Positions 21,571 to 32,239 of a stretch of 64,000 nt of DNA are shown here, piece by piece. The position numbers were made by a program, and so were the translations under genes. Every line of letters starts with the position of its first letter. Position 1 is the stretch's first letter. The DNA comes from Kappaphycus alvarezii (lineage: Eukaryota; Rhodophyta; Florideophyceae; Gigartinales; Solieriaceae), in NCBI GenBank assembly GCA_002205965.3, contig NADL03000120.1, forward strand, positions 62,001 to 126,000, in the 5' to 3' direction. Under the pieces are notes generated by a model. The model was not told the DNA's origin. It made no database searches and was given only the letters and a program-made list of their open reading frames with translations.

Positions 21571-21837
21571 TTACTTTTTGTCAGCGACGGTAGGTGGTAA
21601 AGCCTGTCCTTTCTGAATAAACTTGTTGAACTTTGGTCTTTCATCCATATATACCACTCCTTGATCTTGCAGCGATACCACGGTAGCGGTTTTATCGCTT
21701 GCAACTCCTTCGTTCTGAGATAGTGAGCGTCGGATATCTCTTTTCCGCCGTTGTACCGCTCTCACGCATGTCGACTTTTTGCAGTGATGAATTTTTAAGT
21801 TGCCGTGACAGCCACTCTGCGGGTTAACCGACGTCAC
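21571..21837 (-). pseudogene. Paralogue of the decayed gene at 18191-19170
   Basis: An 88-codon frame contains a Cys/His/basic segment (NLKIHHCKKSTCVRAVQRRKRDIRR) followed by SLSQNEGVASDKT and QKGQALPPTVADKK. Both blocks have counterparts in the decayed gene at 18191-18930. The function is unknown; I infer a lineage-specific family. Confidence 0.4.
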
Positions 21838-21855
21838 GAGGAACTTGGCCCTTAG

Positions 21856-21957
21856 GGCGATGGAGGCCTATGGTAAGGTCCGAGCGGTACTTACTCAGAG
21901 GCACGCTGCTGTAGCCGTAATGTCCAACGCAGCTTGTCTGCTGGGCAGCCTTGAGCC
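21856..21957 (+). pseudogene. Terminal fragment of PD-(D/E)XK-like retroelement domain
   Basis: The sequence reads AMEAYGKVRAVLTQRHAAVAVMSNAACLLG, aligning with ALDQYSRVTTILLQRHAALMVTSNAACL at about 26999. Only the last 30 or so residues of the domain are here. Confidence 0.5.
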
Positions 21958-23209
21958 GGCTCTCCAGGGAAATTTAAGAGGTACTACTGGTCACCCTATA
22001 GGATATTCTGGGCCATAACCGACCATATCTTTCGAATATTAAATCACCCATCTTTCTCCTTCTGCGGGTTAAGCCAACATCTCCATTGCAGTAAATGAAC
22101 TCTCTTCTCCCGTGACAATCACGGCTCTTACGGTAAAGCCCCTTCAAGAATATTGACGCCAACATTGCTGTATTGGAAAAATTTTATGAGGATGTATTAT
22201 CCGAGGGCACTTAGCTTTTGCGGTAAGTGCTTACTCAACGACGCGCCACAGCTACATCAATTTCCAATGCTGTGTGACTGATGGTTGGTCTCCAGCCCTT
22301 TTTCTAGGGTGATCTTCGCACGCTCCTAACCTCTTAGTGGGTAAGCATACATCCACTCAGCGTAATCCTTAAAGGACCATCTGGCCTTACTTCAGCAAAT
22401 GACTCTACTTTTCAAATATTAAACTTCCCAAACTTTTCCCTTGTATTCATTAGACAAAGCGGGGGAACACGGCGGGTTCATTTACTTTACCAGATAAGCT
22501 GGCTGATATCCAGTCAATTTGTGTGGTGAGGGACGAAGCCGCTTTCCGAGCTTGCTTTGAGCTCCGCCTTCAACCGTGACATGTAGCGGCTTACCCCAAT
22601 GCCTTGCATACTGTAGATGTGTCCTTAAAATGCCGTGTATACATGAACTTGTAGTCTTTGAACGATCTCCTCCGCGTTGTAGTGCGTCGCGCTGTATGTG
22701 GTATCTTCAGAAAGACTTGTTACCATCACATCTACAGTGTAGCAATGATGTTCATTGTCCATGCAGGCTGGTTCCAGCGTTCGAAGTGGACGTTCGACCC
22801 ATCACCACAACTGATTATGATTCGGAGTGGCTTTCATTTCTTTTGATTGCTACCATAAGCCCCCGTTTTCTCAAACTGGGAAACTCAAATCCACCGCTCC
22901 TCGTTACTATTGTGTCGTAACGTTGGAGAGGTGGAACAATAGATTGGTCAGTGACCACAAGAGCTGCTTCAGTTACCCTCGAGAACATGGGTTTGGAAAG
23001 AGGGGGTAACTGTGGTGCTCTTTAGATTTTTTTTACTCGTCATTTCCGAGTGTATACTGATTAGAGTTGTAGGACGGCTATTTCCCAATACGGACGGGCA
23101 GCTTTTGAAGTGTGTTAACTTAAAAATTGGTCAGTTAGGGGGGAATGGTAACCTTTTAATGTAAAGTTGTGAAGTGAGGACAGAGACTCTGGCCCAGCCG
23201 TCGGCAGTA
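21958..23209. other. No intact gene
   Basis: Short frames only. Around 22530-22575 (plus strand) DEAAFRACFELRLQP resembles the segment that follows the reverse transcriptase in the same retroelement class, but it is too short to call. Confidence 0.35.
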
Positions 23210-23600
23210 TTACTGAGAGCTGTCGCTAGTGATACGTGTTTTGTGATGATTCGTCATAACAGCCGTGTGCGGGAGGACGATGGATGAGACACGTGTACGT
23301 AGGGAATGAAACTCAGAATAACGGTGTCTCCCACGCCTCTCAGCTATGAAGTTGCTAAGGTCTTGGAGAGCCTTGAGACGACATTTTCCAATCTGTCTAT
23401 AGATGTCAATGGCGGGGGGGATGAGTTCCCAGCCTTCTTGGTCGCAAGCCGCAGAATAGTATGCTACTTTCTTCTTCTCGGCACGGTCAAGAGTAGACGC
23501 ACCATTGTCAGCTAAGTTGCGGTATGGGGCAGAGAGGGGGCTGACAATGGTGACATCCAAGGCCATAGGAGATGGGGCGAACAGGGAATCGTCAATGACT
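23210..23600 (-). pseudogene. PD-(D/E)XK-like retroelement domain, central part
   Basis: Reading down from about 23600: FGDLVIDDSLFAPS, then ALDVTIVSPLSAP (the D-x-T strand), RAEKKKVAYYSAACDQEGWELIPPAIDIYRQIG (Lys, Tyr and Cys in the family positions), then a diverged tail ending at 23210. The blocks match those in 14437-15129 in order and spacing. ATG 23566 falls inside the domain, so it is a fragment, not a gene. Confidence 0.65.
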
Positions 23601-23644
23601 AAGTCTCCAAATAATGCAGGCGCGACAGGTTTCTACCCGCCACC

Positions 23645-23722
23645 CGCATCCGTAGTTTATTTATGAATACCCTCCGCACGCTTCTGTGCGACATTGTACA
23701 ACCCATAAAGATTTACCACCAC
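23645..23722 (+). repeat. Left arm of inverted repeat (partner about 26652-26728)
   Basis: GCATCCGTAGTTTATTTATG through CCCTCCGCACGCTTCTGTGC to ACAACCCATAAAGATTTACC matches the reverse complement of 26652-26728 with two or three differences. Both arms encode MNTLRTLLC.IVQPIKIYH, from 23664 on the plus strand and 26708 on the minus strand, so they are probably the 5' ends of two oppositely inserted copies of one repeat. Confidence 0.8.
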
Positions 23723-24360
23723 CACCATGACTAAGTTGGTGTGCACTCTAATATTGAATGAGAAACTCTAATGTTGAATGAGAAAATATATCATCTACGC
23801 TTACCTGATAGGGGGAAAGGTTTGGCTGTTTTACTCTTACCTGATGGTGATTATGGACTGTACGGAATCCAAATTCTGATGTCTTGTACAGTGCTGTACA
23901 TCGATATGTCATTCATTTCCTTCGCTCCGCTTTTGTACTCTTCCAACTCTTGCAAATCACATGGTGCTCTTCATGCAGGCTCCTGCATGGATGTTCTCGA
24001 TCGATTCACTTGCTGCAGAATGTTCTTGGTCGAGTGAACATCGAATGGCAAAATTGATGCTGCCGATTATTAAACTTCGTCATCTCTGGTAATCATTGGT
24101 AGGTAGTATTCAACTACCAACGGAACAGATCAAACTCCACAAGCCCAATGAAAGACTAGACACCAATGCACCAACAGAATCACGCCCCTGGACAATACGG
24201 AATTCCTATGTGATAGTTTCTTACATAACACGTCTAATGAAATATCAGAATATTAAGAGCAATCTGTTGCTTGACAGGACGAAAACGTTCGGGAGGGAAG
24301 GTAAAGCAAGGTATCGTACTTGCTGGCCTCCCCTGTACTTGCTGGTAAAGACAACTTAAG

Positions 24361-24470
24361 TGGGGGAAGTTTTGGGTGTTTTTACTGTTGGAATATATAT
24401 TCGCTGGTAGAGGGGAAAGGTTTGGGTGTTTTACTTTTGGAAGATATATCCGATCCGCTAGTAGAGTGAA
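24361..24470 (+). repeat. Short tandem repeat, about 50-bp unit x 2
   Basis: GGGGGAAGTTTTGGGTGTTTTTACT..TGGAATATATATTCG..CTGGTAGAG is followed by GGGGAAAGGTTTGGGTGTTTTACTTTTGGAAGATATATCCG. Related single copies lie at about 23812 and 29298. Confidence 0.7.
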
Positions 24471-25169
24471 GCGCCATCAGTGCCTGCCGCAATCTTTCAC
24501 ATACATGCTCACTATCACCACATAAGTTGACTGGGTATCAGCCAGCTTGAGGGTTACAGTAAATGGACCCCCCGTGTTCCCCCTGTACATTGTAGTATCA
24601 GGAAATGACAAATTTTGCCTCTAGGAACTGTGTCTGAACTGACATTTCAGGCATTTTGGTTGACAAGTAGAACTACAAAGACAGTTAAATAAAGATTCCG
24701 GTGACTCTTCAGATTATGTTCATAGAGAGCAACAAATATTCCTTTTTTCATCCCCATAGACCAGCCATGATGCTTGTGAAGCAGTTTGGGATGGTTTCAA
24801 GAGGAAATCGACATCTATCTGATGGATGGCTGCTTTATCTATAAAAGCAGCAGTCTTGTCCAGTGCAGCCTGCTTGATGGCTGACCTTGAGGTGGCCTTT
24901 TAGAGAGCGTAGCCTCTCCCGCATTACTGTGAGGGAAGGTCCCTTGAGTTGTGTGCGGTTGTCTGGACTATTTTGGGATAGAGTCGAATATCTCTTCCAA
25001 GAATGAAACACTCAAACCTTCCTCTTCGACAATAGAATCCCTTTCATATTACTTCCATGCAATTTGCAACTCCAAATAAATTCTGCAGTATTCGTGCATA
25101 GATTTCTTTTTCGTGTTAGCCTCATTTTGACGACGCCTTTGCATTCCGTACTTGACTACCACTGTCCTA

Positions 25170-25852
25170 TGGGGTTTAATGGGATAATGGGATGAGCTGG
25201 GTTTTTATTGTTGAGCTGAGGTAGATATGTGCTGGTCCGAAGAAAAACGACTCGTCAACCACTACTGCGTACCCAACCACTACATCATCAGCCCCACAGA
25301 ACCGCTTCCAGGACCATGGAATTCCTCCGGAGCAACGCCATCACCGACAGCCAGTTTAAACGACTACCGGACGCCATCATTGTACTATATGCTCATCGTT
25401 AACGGCCATTACATTGCACCTCCCTACTATCTCTAACCCCAAAGGACCGCTATGATGCACACCTAAGTCCAACCGAACAAGATTCTCCGCATGCATTACA
25501 GTATTTGTGAAATGGGGGGTTAGTTTACTGTGGTAGATATGTGGGTTGGTACCCAGTAAATTTGTACCGGAGCGTATATACCGAAAATTACAGTATTTCA
25601 CCTGCAAGATTACCCTGACGACGTAGCCCAATCTAGGCGGCTTCTATTAGTCAGGAGTGAATAAATGTTCACCACACCAGCAAGGTGAAGTATAGACTCT
25701 GCAGTGGGAGTCTATTGTGATGGGGTTTGCAGGGGTTTTATTGGGGTAAAAGATATTGGGGCCTTTATTGATGAGCTAGGCTACATATAGATTGGTCTAC
25801 AAAAAAGGACTCTTCTACCACTATTGCATGCCCATCCACTACATCACCGCCA
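25170..25852 (+). repeat. Diverged direct repeat, about 120 bp, two copies
   Basis: 25170-25290 and 25716-25852 share TGGGGTTT..GGG, TTTATTG.TGAGCT, then AAAAA.GACTC.TC.ACCACTA.TGC and CCACTACATCA. The right arm of an inverted repeat (25510-25583; partner 21412-21488) lies between them. Confidence 0.6.
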
Positions 25853-25900
25853 AGATGAAGTATAGACCATGTACAGACAAATCCGTGGCTATCCCCGTGC

Positions 25901-26720
25901 TCATAATAACCTCACCCGCGCGCCCAGTTGATGCCTGCCCATAGATGCCTTCGTGTTTGAATATAATAGGGGCGGCTTCGTGGAAGATGTCGGCTGCATA
26001 TCACCGATTGGTGATGTGTGAGAGGGTTTCGGTAGACACGGAGGGTTCACCGCAGACTTGTTAGTCTTGGATACTGGAAGGAGTGGGAAGGACAAGTGAA
26101 ACAAAGGAAAGAAGAGCCGCAAACAATCCACCGAAAATACCCTGCGGAACAGTGCCCCCACTGAAAAGAGGCTCCTTCGCCTGCCATTAAGAACCTTGCA
26201 GAAGGATGCGACGGCGACAAGCTGCATCGTGGAGCGGCGACCTTGACGAAAACTATGCAGCGCCGCTTTACAGCGCTGTTCGAAAAGCAACGCCATATTT
26301 GCTCGCCATTCTCGGTTCGTCCAAAGTGCTCCCGGGGCGAGAGATGGGGCTACTGTCGACAAGGATATCGACGAGATCGGTGCACCGAGTGCGTAGGAAT
26401 TGCGGCATGTCGATATGCAGGGGAAACGGACTGGACGGGAGGAAGTGGCCGCGCCCGCACCCAATGACATGTCTCACGGGTCGTGCGCCGAGAGCGGCGA
26501 AATGTTGATGAAGCCTCGCAGTGGTTGGGTGGAGTTTTGAGTCCGGGGCGTTGCTTCTGAAAATATGCGACAATGGGGTTGGTTTATCGCGAATGGTGCA
26601 AAAGCTTAATGAGTCCTTGTAATTTCCATTCCGACAATGAGGCAGGACCTGGTGGTAAATCTTTATGGGTTGTACAATGTTGCACAGAAGCGTGCGGAGG
26701 GTATTCATAAATTAACTACG
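25901..26720 (-). pseudogene. Unidentified repeat-encoded ORF, frameshifted
   Basis: ATG 26708 opens MNTLRTLLCNIVQPIKIYHQ and runs to 26268. Protein-like reading then continues in the 25901-26470 frame (ALLFEQRCKAALHSFRQG...). The first 20 codons lie in the inverted repeat shared with 23645-23722. It may be the first ORF or N-terminal region of the retroelement family whose C-terminal domain is scattered here, but I see no diagnostic motif. Confidence 0.3.
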
Positions 26721-26806
26721 GATGCGGACCTACTGTCCTACATGAGTGATGAATAAATATCATATTTTTTCTAGTATAACTTGCGGCAATCTGTAACAGT
26801 ATCATC

Positions 26807-27075
26807 ATGCAGAACATTCCCTCAGGCACTTGCCAGCTTGAACGCAGCCCACGCGGACAAGCTCCGAAAATACCAGGGATTCTTAGCCAGCTTACCTGGC
26901 AGGAACAGACTCGTGCCCGTTCCTATCTCCACACTCGGGGGGTGGCATCCCGAAGCGTTCCGCCACATCACGGAGGTAGCCCGAGCAGTCGCCAACCGAG
27001 CCTTGGACCAATACTCCAGGGTGACGACAATTCTCCTCCAACGACACGCGGCGTTGATGGTCACTTCCAACGCAG
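26807..27075 (+). pseudogene. PD-(D/E)XK-like retroelement domain, C-terminal part
   Basis: The sequence reads LASLNAAHADKLRKYQGFLASLPGRNR, then LVPVPISTLGGWHPEAF, RHITEVARAVANRALDQYSRV and LLQRHAALMVTSNAACL. This is the best-preserved example of the family's C-terminal blocks in the window. The upstream D-x-T strand is missing, so it is a truncated copy. It lies about 170 bp from the 3' end of the haloperoxidase gene, on the opposite strand. Confidence 0.65.
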
Positions 27076-27246
27076 CCTGCTTGTCAACCGGTCTACCAGC
27101 TACTTTCTAGCTGGTACACACGCTCAAGCACTTGCAATATGGGTCCCGCCAATGGTTTGATTACAAATATAGAGGACTCCCAACCTTTCCATTACTCGCA
27201 GTAAACCAAACCAATTTTCCCCCTCAGGCACTTACATCACTTTCAT

Positions 27247-28719
27247 CTACAAGCACCGACTACAACTCGTGGGTACCTTACCGGAAATTAGCGCAGCCAC
27301 TTGCTCATATGCCTGACTACCAATTCCTACGCTTAGTTTCTCACCAGCCTCAACGGATGGAGGGAAATGGACACCGCCCCACAACCTAGATAGACCACAT
27401 TCTTCAGCTCCCCTTTGTAAAGTTTCGTATCTTACAGAAACTGCCTCTTGATGAGGGAACCCGAATGCTCCTGGCTGAAAAGTAACTTCATAAGGGGGAA
27501 TAGAGCTATTGGTAAGATCTTCAAGGGCCATTCGCAATACGTCAAGGCCTGTGGTACAGATCATAGCAGACCCGGAGGGGAACTCAGCATGGGATTGCAC
27601 TGGGAATAATGGCTTGTAGGCTTCCGCGGGAATCCATCCCGAGCCATTCTCCTCGGAAATAAAAACCTTGATCATCTGTCCTCCAAAAAACTTGTTAATC
27701 ATCGTCGGGGGTCTAACGGCATTAATTCTTACTTTCTCTTTCCAAGCAATGATAAGTGAATCATGCTGGGCAATGAACTGCGCGAGTTGAATGTAGGCCT
27801 CCTGCCATTCCGATAAACCCAGCTTCTTCGAATAAAATAGCAAAAACGAACCAAGTGAGATGCGCTTATTCTCCCACCATCTGGCCAAAAATCTCTGTTT
27901 CGCAGTCAAGCCTCGAGAAAGTTGGAAGAAAGCTCCCAGTTGACGAAGCATCAATAGACGATCAGCTGCCGAAATCTCCCGGCGGTCAGCATCAGAATAA
28001 GGACTCGCAACATTGCGATTCATAACCTGGCAACGCGTCATGGCTAGGGGGGTGGCTGTCCCCAGCTGTGGGGTGTTGAATACTTGGCTCTTGAATCCAC
28101 CAGTTGATCCTGAAGCTTCCTCTAATGGTTGCCATTTTAATGGCATTGGAAGTAAGTCGACAGGAGTTTCTGCCTTATTCGCGGGAACAAAGCCAGTTGT
28201 ATCTGCATACCTTCTGCGAAGGGCACCAGGAAGAGAGAGATTCCCTTGCGAGTTCCAACCGTCATTTGACAAGTAATTATTTGCGCGATTTGCTAGAAAG
28301 TTTGCAAACCCGCTTGTCGAGGACGAATCAACCGAATCATCCGTTGGAAGAAGGCCAATAGATCGAAGATACTCACCGAAAGGCTTAGCCTCAGTCGGAT
28401 ACTGCTCCCGATAAATTCGGAACAAGGTATACGCTCGTACTATGGAACGATTCAATGGAGTGCACAGTTCTTCTGTGATGGGATCCTTCGTGCCAAAAAA
28501 AGAAAGCGCTACTGGATGGCACGCAGCAGCTATTTCATAGCGAGCAATGGCCTGAATGTAGAGATATCGGATGGAAAGGGACGCTTCCAAGCCTCCTACG
28601 TTAAGATTGAATATAGCGTCGTGAGCAGGAAGACCTTCATCGAAAGATAACTGCTCTAGAGTCTGAGAAGTTGAAGTGACCGCAAAAAGTAGCAGTGAAA
28701 CGAGCAGATGCGGAACCAT
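27247..28719 (-). CDS. Secreted vanadium-dependent haloperoxidase homologue with altered active site
   Basis: This is an intron-less ORF of 490 codons. I chose ATG 28719 because it starts a typical signal peptide (MVPHLLVSLLLFAVTSTSQT); the frame is open further up, but only a TTG lies there. Family members (PAP2-like fold) bind vanadate and oxidise halides with peroxide; several red algal enzymes make halogenated metabolites. Vanadate-binding residues are visible: Lys329 and Arg336 (K-x6-R in KVRINAVRPPT), Ser382-Gly383 in PSGSA, and Arg445...His451 (SRLWGGVHF), the His that bonds vanadium. His377, an extra His known in algal enzymes, is kept. The acid-base His of the SGH motif is Ser384 (codon TCT). 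The family block WQPL...VFNTPQLGTATPLAM is present near residue 196. The length is somewhat short for algal bromoperoxidases. The gene looks intact and stop-free, so loss of classical halide oxidation or a changed reaction are both possible. Confidence 0.85.
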   Translation of the reverse strand: MVPHLLVSLLLFAVTSTSQTLEQLSFDEGLPAHDAIFNLNVGGLEASLSIRYLYIQAIARYEIAAACHPVALSFFGTKDPITEELCTPLNRSIVRAYTLFRIYREQYPTEAKPFGEYLRSIGLLPTDDSVDSSSTSGFANFLANRANNYLSNDGWNSQGNLSLPGALRRRYADTTGFVPANKAETPVDLLPMPLKWQPLEEASGSTGGFKSQVFNTPQLGTATPLAMTRCQVMNRNVASPYSDADRREISAADRLLMLRQLGAFFQLSRGLTAKQRFLARWWENKRISLGSFLLFYSKKLGLSEWQEAYIQLAQFIAQHDSLIIAWKEKVRINAVRPPTMINKFFGGQMIKVFISEENGSGWIPAEAYKPLFPVQSHAEFPSGSAMICTTGLDVLRMALEDLTNSSIPPYEVTFQPGAFGFPHQEAVSVRYETLQRGAEECGLSRLWGGVHFPPSVEAGEKLSVGIGSQAYEQVAALISGKVPTSCSRCL

Positions 28720-28785
28720 TCTGAAGATTAAATGGCGGTGTTGTAAGATGATGGTCCGGTATTTGGAGTTCCTGAGCAATGCAGG

Positions 28786-28793
28786 CCTTATAT
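28786..28793 (-). promoter_or_regulatory. Candidate TATA box of the haloperoxidase homologue
   Basis: ATATAAGG on the minus strand ends 67 bases before ATG 28719. A transcript starting 25-30 bases downstream of it would include that ATG but not the upstream TTG at 28777-28779, which supports the chosen start. Confidence 0.45.
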
Positions 28794-28799
28794 GATGAG

Positions 28800-29542
28800 T
28801 GTGCTAGGAGACAACAATGGCCCGCGTTACTGCCCTTTGAGTAGGTAGTACGGTTTTAATAGGAACGCTTCATTATTATTCTCAGCTTTTTGTGTGACAA
28901 CATTCGCAGTAAAGACAGGAGAGGTTGATACCTTGCTGAGATTGACACTTCACAGGAAGAATGGTGTCCTGTTGATGAGGGGGTCCACCGTCTGAGGAAA
29001 ACTGGAATCATTCTGCTGCTACGTTCAGATTTGGATGTCCAGGGAGTACATTGCTGGCGAGGTATAAAATAAGCTGCGATACTTAATCAAAAAGTGCATA
29101 ATGCGAGTAACGCAATGAACATTTCTTGATGTTCCCGCATTGTAGCTCGGACAAGCTAAGGATGGAGGAGCCTGTGAATACAATTAGATACAGTAATTGA
29201 AATCTCATTCACTGAAATGTTTGTACATCTGATGGCCTGCTGACAAGTGCTCTGCGTTTAGGTGAAGTACTGTACAGTAGATCCAGCGGCAACTGATGGG
29301 GGGGAACTTTGGGCTTATTTTAATTAATGGAAGATGTGCTTTATGCGGGATAAGTCGTTACTGATGGGTAACACTAAATAACATTCCTTGCAGTGCCGGC
29401 TCAATGCCAGCGAGCAGGCATACCGCGTTAGACATGACGGCCGCGGCAGCGTACCTTTGGATAAGCACTGCTCAAACCGTCCCATTAAAGCTAGTCAATT
29501 CTAGTGGCCCTTTACAAGTATTGAAGAAAATTAATGAGTAAT
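28800..29542. other. Haloperoxidase upstream region, no gene
   Basis: No ORF of note. A single copy of the GGGGGGAACTTTGGG...-type short repeat lies near 29298. Confidence 0.4.
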
Positions 29543-29650
29543 TCCCATAGGTCTCCATCGCTCGGACGGCGACGTTCCGCGCGACATCGGCTAGCACCGC
29601 GTACGCGCCTGGGTGCCAGCCTCCAAGGGTGGATATTGGGATAGGATAGG
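29543..29650 (-). pseudogene. Fragment of PD-(D/E)XK-like retroelement domain
   Basis: One frame reads YPIPISTLGGWHPGAYAVLA and continues DVARNVAVRAMETYG, the same blocks as at 9100 and 26914 but in the opposite orientation. It is too short to be a gene. Confidence 0.6.
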
Positions 29651-30157
29651 TTCAAGCCTTCCTCTAGCAGAAGTCGCGAGCAAGGGTTAGTACTTTCTAC
29701 GCTTGGCGGAAATTGGGGAATTAAGGGAGGCGAGTGGGTTGAAAGTCCGCACTCCCCTATTGGAAGGGGGGAACGATGGGGTAGTTTACTTCGTCGTCTG
29801 ACACTTTTAGCAGGGGAAATCTAAACGGAGTTTGGAGAGAAGGACAGGAGAAACCAGAAACGGGTCTGCGCCTCTGTGACCATGTGACTACATCGACGGG
29901 TCAAGGCAGGCTAGGAGGCATGCCACATTAGACAGTACAGTACAGCTAACGCCCTGCGCTCGTCGGAGCAGAAATGGGCTGGAAAATGGAATCCCAACGA
30001 TGTGACAAATCATGCTGCGGTCACACCACATTAGGGCTGCCGCGCAGCAACGTTTTTAATGACAACTATGCATTGTAGAAATGCGCCTATTCTAGCCAAT
30101 CATATAATTTTAAGTAGTTATACTTATAGCTCTTACGATTTAGAGCTAAGAATAGTA

Positions 30158-30417
30158 TGAGCAACTCCACGATGCGTTGTCGACGGTGTCGAAGGGGTAG
30201 AGTGTCCGTGTTGCTAGAGTGTAGAACCTTGTACATTTTTTGGTACCAAGACCTTGCCTTTACATTTCACAGACATTGGGGTATAAGTACAAAGTCATAC
30301 TACATGAACGGACGGAACATAGATTACATATTCTTCAATCTTAATCAAAGATAAAAAATCAAAATAACCAAGCGAGCGCATCCAAAAAGCCAACCATCAA
30401 ACCTAACAAGTTCCGTA
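30158..30417 (-). repeat. 3' LTR of element A
   Basis: Matches 33647-33905 at about 90%. The interior flank is the polypurine tract AAAAGGGGAG (minus strand, about 30418-30427). The first two bases are TA instead of TG. Confidence 0.8.
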
Positions 30418-30425
30418 CTCCCCTT

Positions 30426-31690
30426 TTAGCCAAAGTTCTTCTCAGAGCTTCTGGTCTCCGAGATCTCGTCAAAGTCAAAACAAAGTCTTCCAGTAAATAA
30501 TGTCAACTGCAGTGCTTCCGTTAGCCCGCTGTCTTTCCTGGTCAGTGGGTCAGCCAAGTTAGAGTGTGCAGGGACCCAGGAGATTTTGTCCACAGCACCA
30601 GTTTGAAATTCATAGCGAACACAGGCATCATCACAACGAATAGAGTTTCCAATCGAATATGTTTGCGTAAACAGGAAAGTAAAAAGATAGTTCGAGTTGA
30701 CAGCCAAAAGCAACTTGAATTGACTTCCAACGAAGTTCTGAATAAGCGTTAGCAATCGTTTTTCATTCATCACTACATTCAGACGCAACAAGAATCTCCG
30801 CAACAGGAACGCTTTTCACAGGGCGTTTCGACTTGTGTGACTTCCAAGAGATCGCATGGCAGATTGTTTGATTCTCCATTTCACCAACCAAAAATCCATT
30901 AAGTACCCCAAGTTGTCCATATTCATCTGTCCTTGAAGCATCACCGAACACACCAAAACGCTGAGTTGTGTTGTTGATTATCCGGTGGTATTGAATAAGC
31001 AATTGGTTTTCCAAGCTTCTTCAGCCTGCGGGCAATGTTGAACTGTTCCACCAAGTAACCAACCTTAAGATGGGGTGCATTTTGTTGAAAATAACTTGCA
31101 TAGAATGAGCAAAATTGTGAGGCGGCAGTTCCGATCCAACCGAGCGAGCTGTTTGCCGATGCAAAGACAGATTTCTCAATCTGTGTAAGTGACTTATCGT
31201 ACTGTTTACGATGTATCGTTGTGAATGGATGCTCAACAACTAAGGCAAGCTTTTTATCAGCATCAGCATCAATCTCAATTGTATAATCGCCATTTTGCAA
31301 TGTGTTGATGCCAAAGAATAGAAGATTTCCAAGACCATGCATTACATCGCCAAACTTAAATCTCCTGTCAAACTCCTCCATAAAATGCTTCACCCGATCT
31401 TATTCTACAGCTGCTTTAAGGTCATCAATTTTTTTTGCCACAATTAATACTAGCTTGCCATTTTTCTTTCGAAAGAACATCTGAGGAACATGCAATGATT
31501 GAGTGAGTCCAATATCAAACATAACTTGATCAGACTGGCTTTGCCACTTCGCATTAGCATTTACAAGGCTATAGGAAGCTGTCAAAAGAAGCCTCGTATG
31601 ACGTCAGGAACGGATCAAAGTTTTCTATAGGAGCTGACTTGAAACGCAGAAAAACGCCACGAATAATTCCGTGCTTAGAATCATTTGCAA
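30426..31690 (-). pseudogene. Element A reverse transcriptase and RNase H remnant
   Basis: In several frames the order is: an RT palm piece with VLIVAKKIDDLKAA (the YVDD-like box reads IDD), a connection domain (RRFKFGDVMHGLGNLLFFG), then RNase H blocks (LVEQFNIARRLKKLGKP, FGDASRTDEYGQLG, SWKSHKSKRPVKSV). The SHKSKR..KSV box is shared with element B (SHKSKRVTRSV), so the two belong to related lineages. Multiple stops and frameshifts make it inactive. Confidence 0.65.
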
Positions 31691-31699
31691 TCTTTGAGT

Positions 31700-32235
31700 G
31701 ACTGCCTGGCGGCACTGTTTGAATTGTTATACAGAGCTTCTCAGTATATTATTTGAATTCACCAATTCGAAAAGTCTTTTCTGCCCTATTCGAGTCAGGG
31801 TACCAGAACTGGGATACCCAAGTAGCTTCAAGCCAACAACAGCCTCCTGGAGGCTTTTCGGTGAGTCAACGTATACAAAGGAGTACCTCGTGATAAAATG
31901 CATTAGGTGCACTAGCAGAATATCATCCAAGTGCAAGTGGTCAACGTATAATACTTCGTTGAAATTCTTGGATAATGAGCTAATACATACCGTGCAACTG
32001 GGCTGGGGACCTGCTTTTGAACGACAGGCATAACAAAGATTGACGACATCTTTGATATAAGATGCTACTGTGTCATTCCATAAACCATTCCTTTCGAAAA
32101 GTAGCTTTTAATCTGTGAAACTAGCATGCTCGCACACATGCTTGTGTACTTTTTCAATGAGAGTGGCAGCCGACAGGCACGATAATACTGATCTTTTCTT
32201 GTAGTGTGAAGTAAAGCGATTTAGCTCAATGTAGC
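31700..32235 (-). pseudogene. Element A integrase remnant
   Basis: A zinc-binding HHCC-like region (VHKHVCEH ... NLCYACRSKAG) is followed by a core strand with an Asp (LYVDHLHLDDILLVHL). The remaining catalytic Asp and Glu are not evident, so the core appears truncated. One in-frame stop lies within the HHCC region. Confidence 0.5.
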
Positions 32236-32239
32236 TCAA

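Noticed and set aside
28720-28779. A longer haloperoxidase starting at 28779
   Set aside because: That codon is TTG and lies about 7 bases downstream of the TATA-like site, upstream of any likely transcript start. ATG 28719 gives a proper signal peptide.
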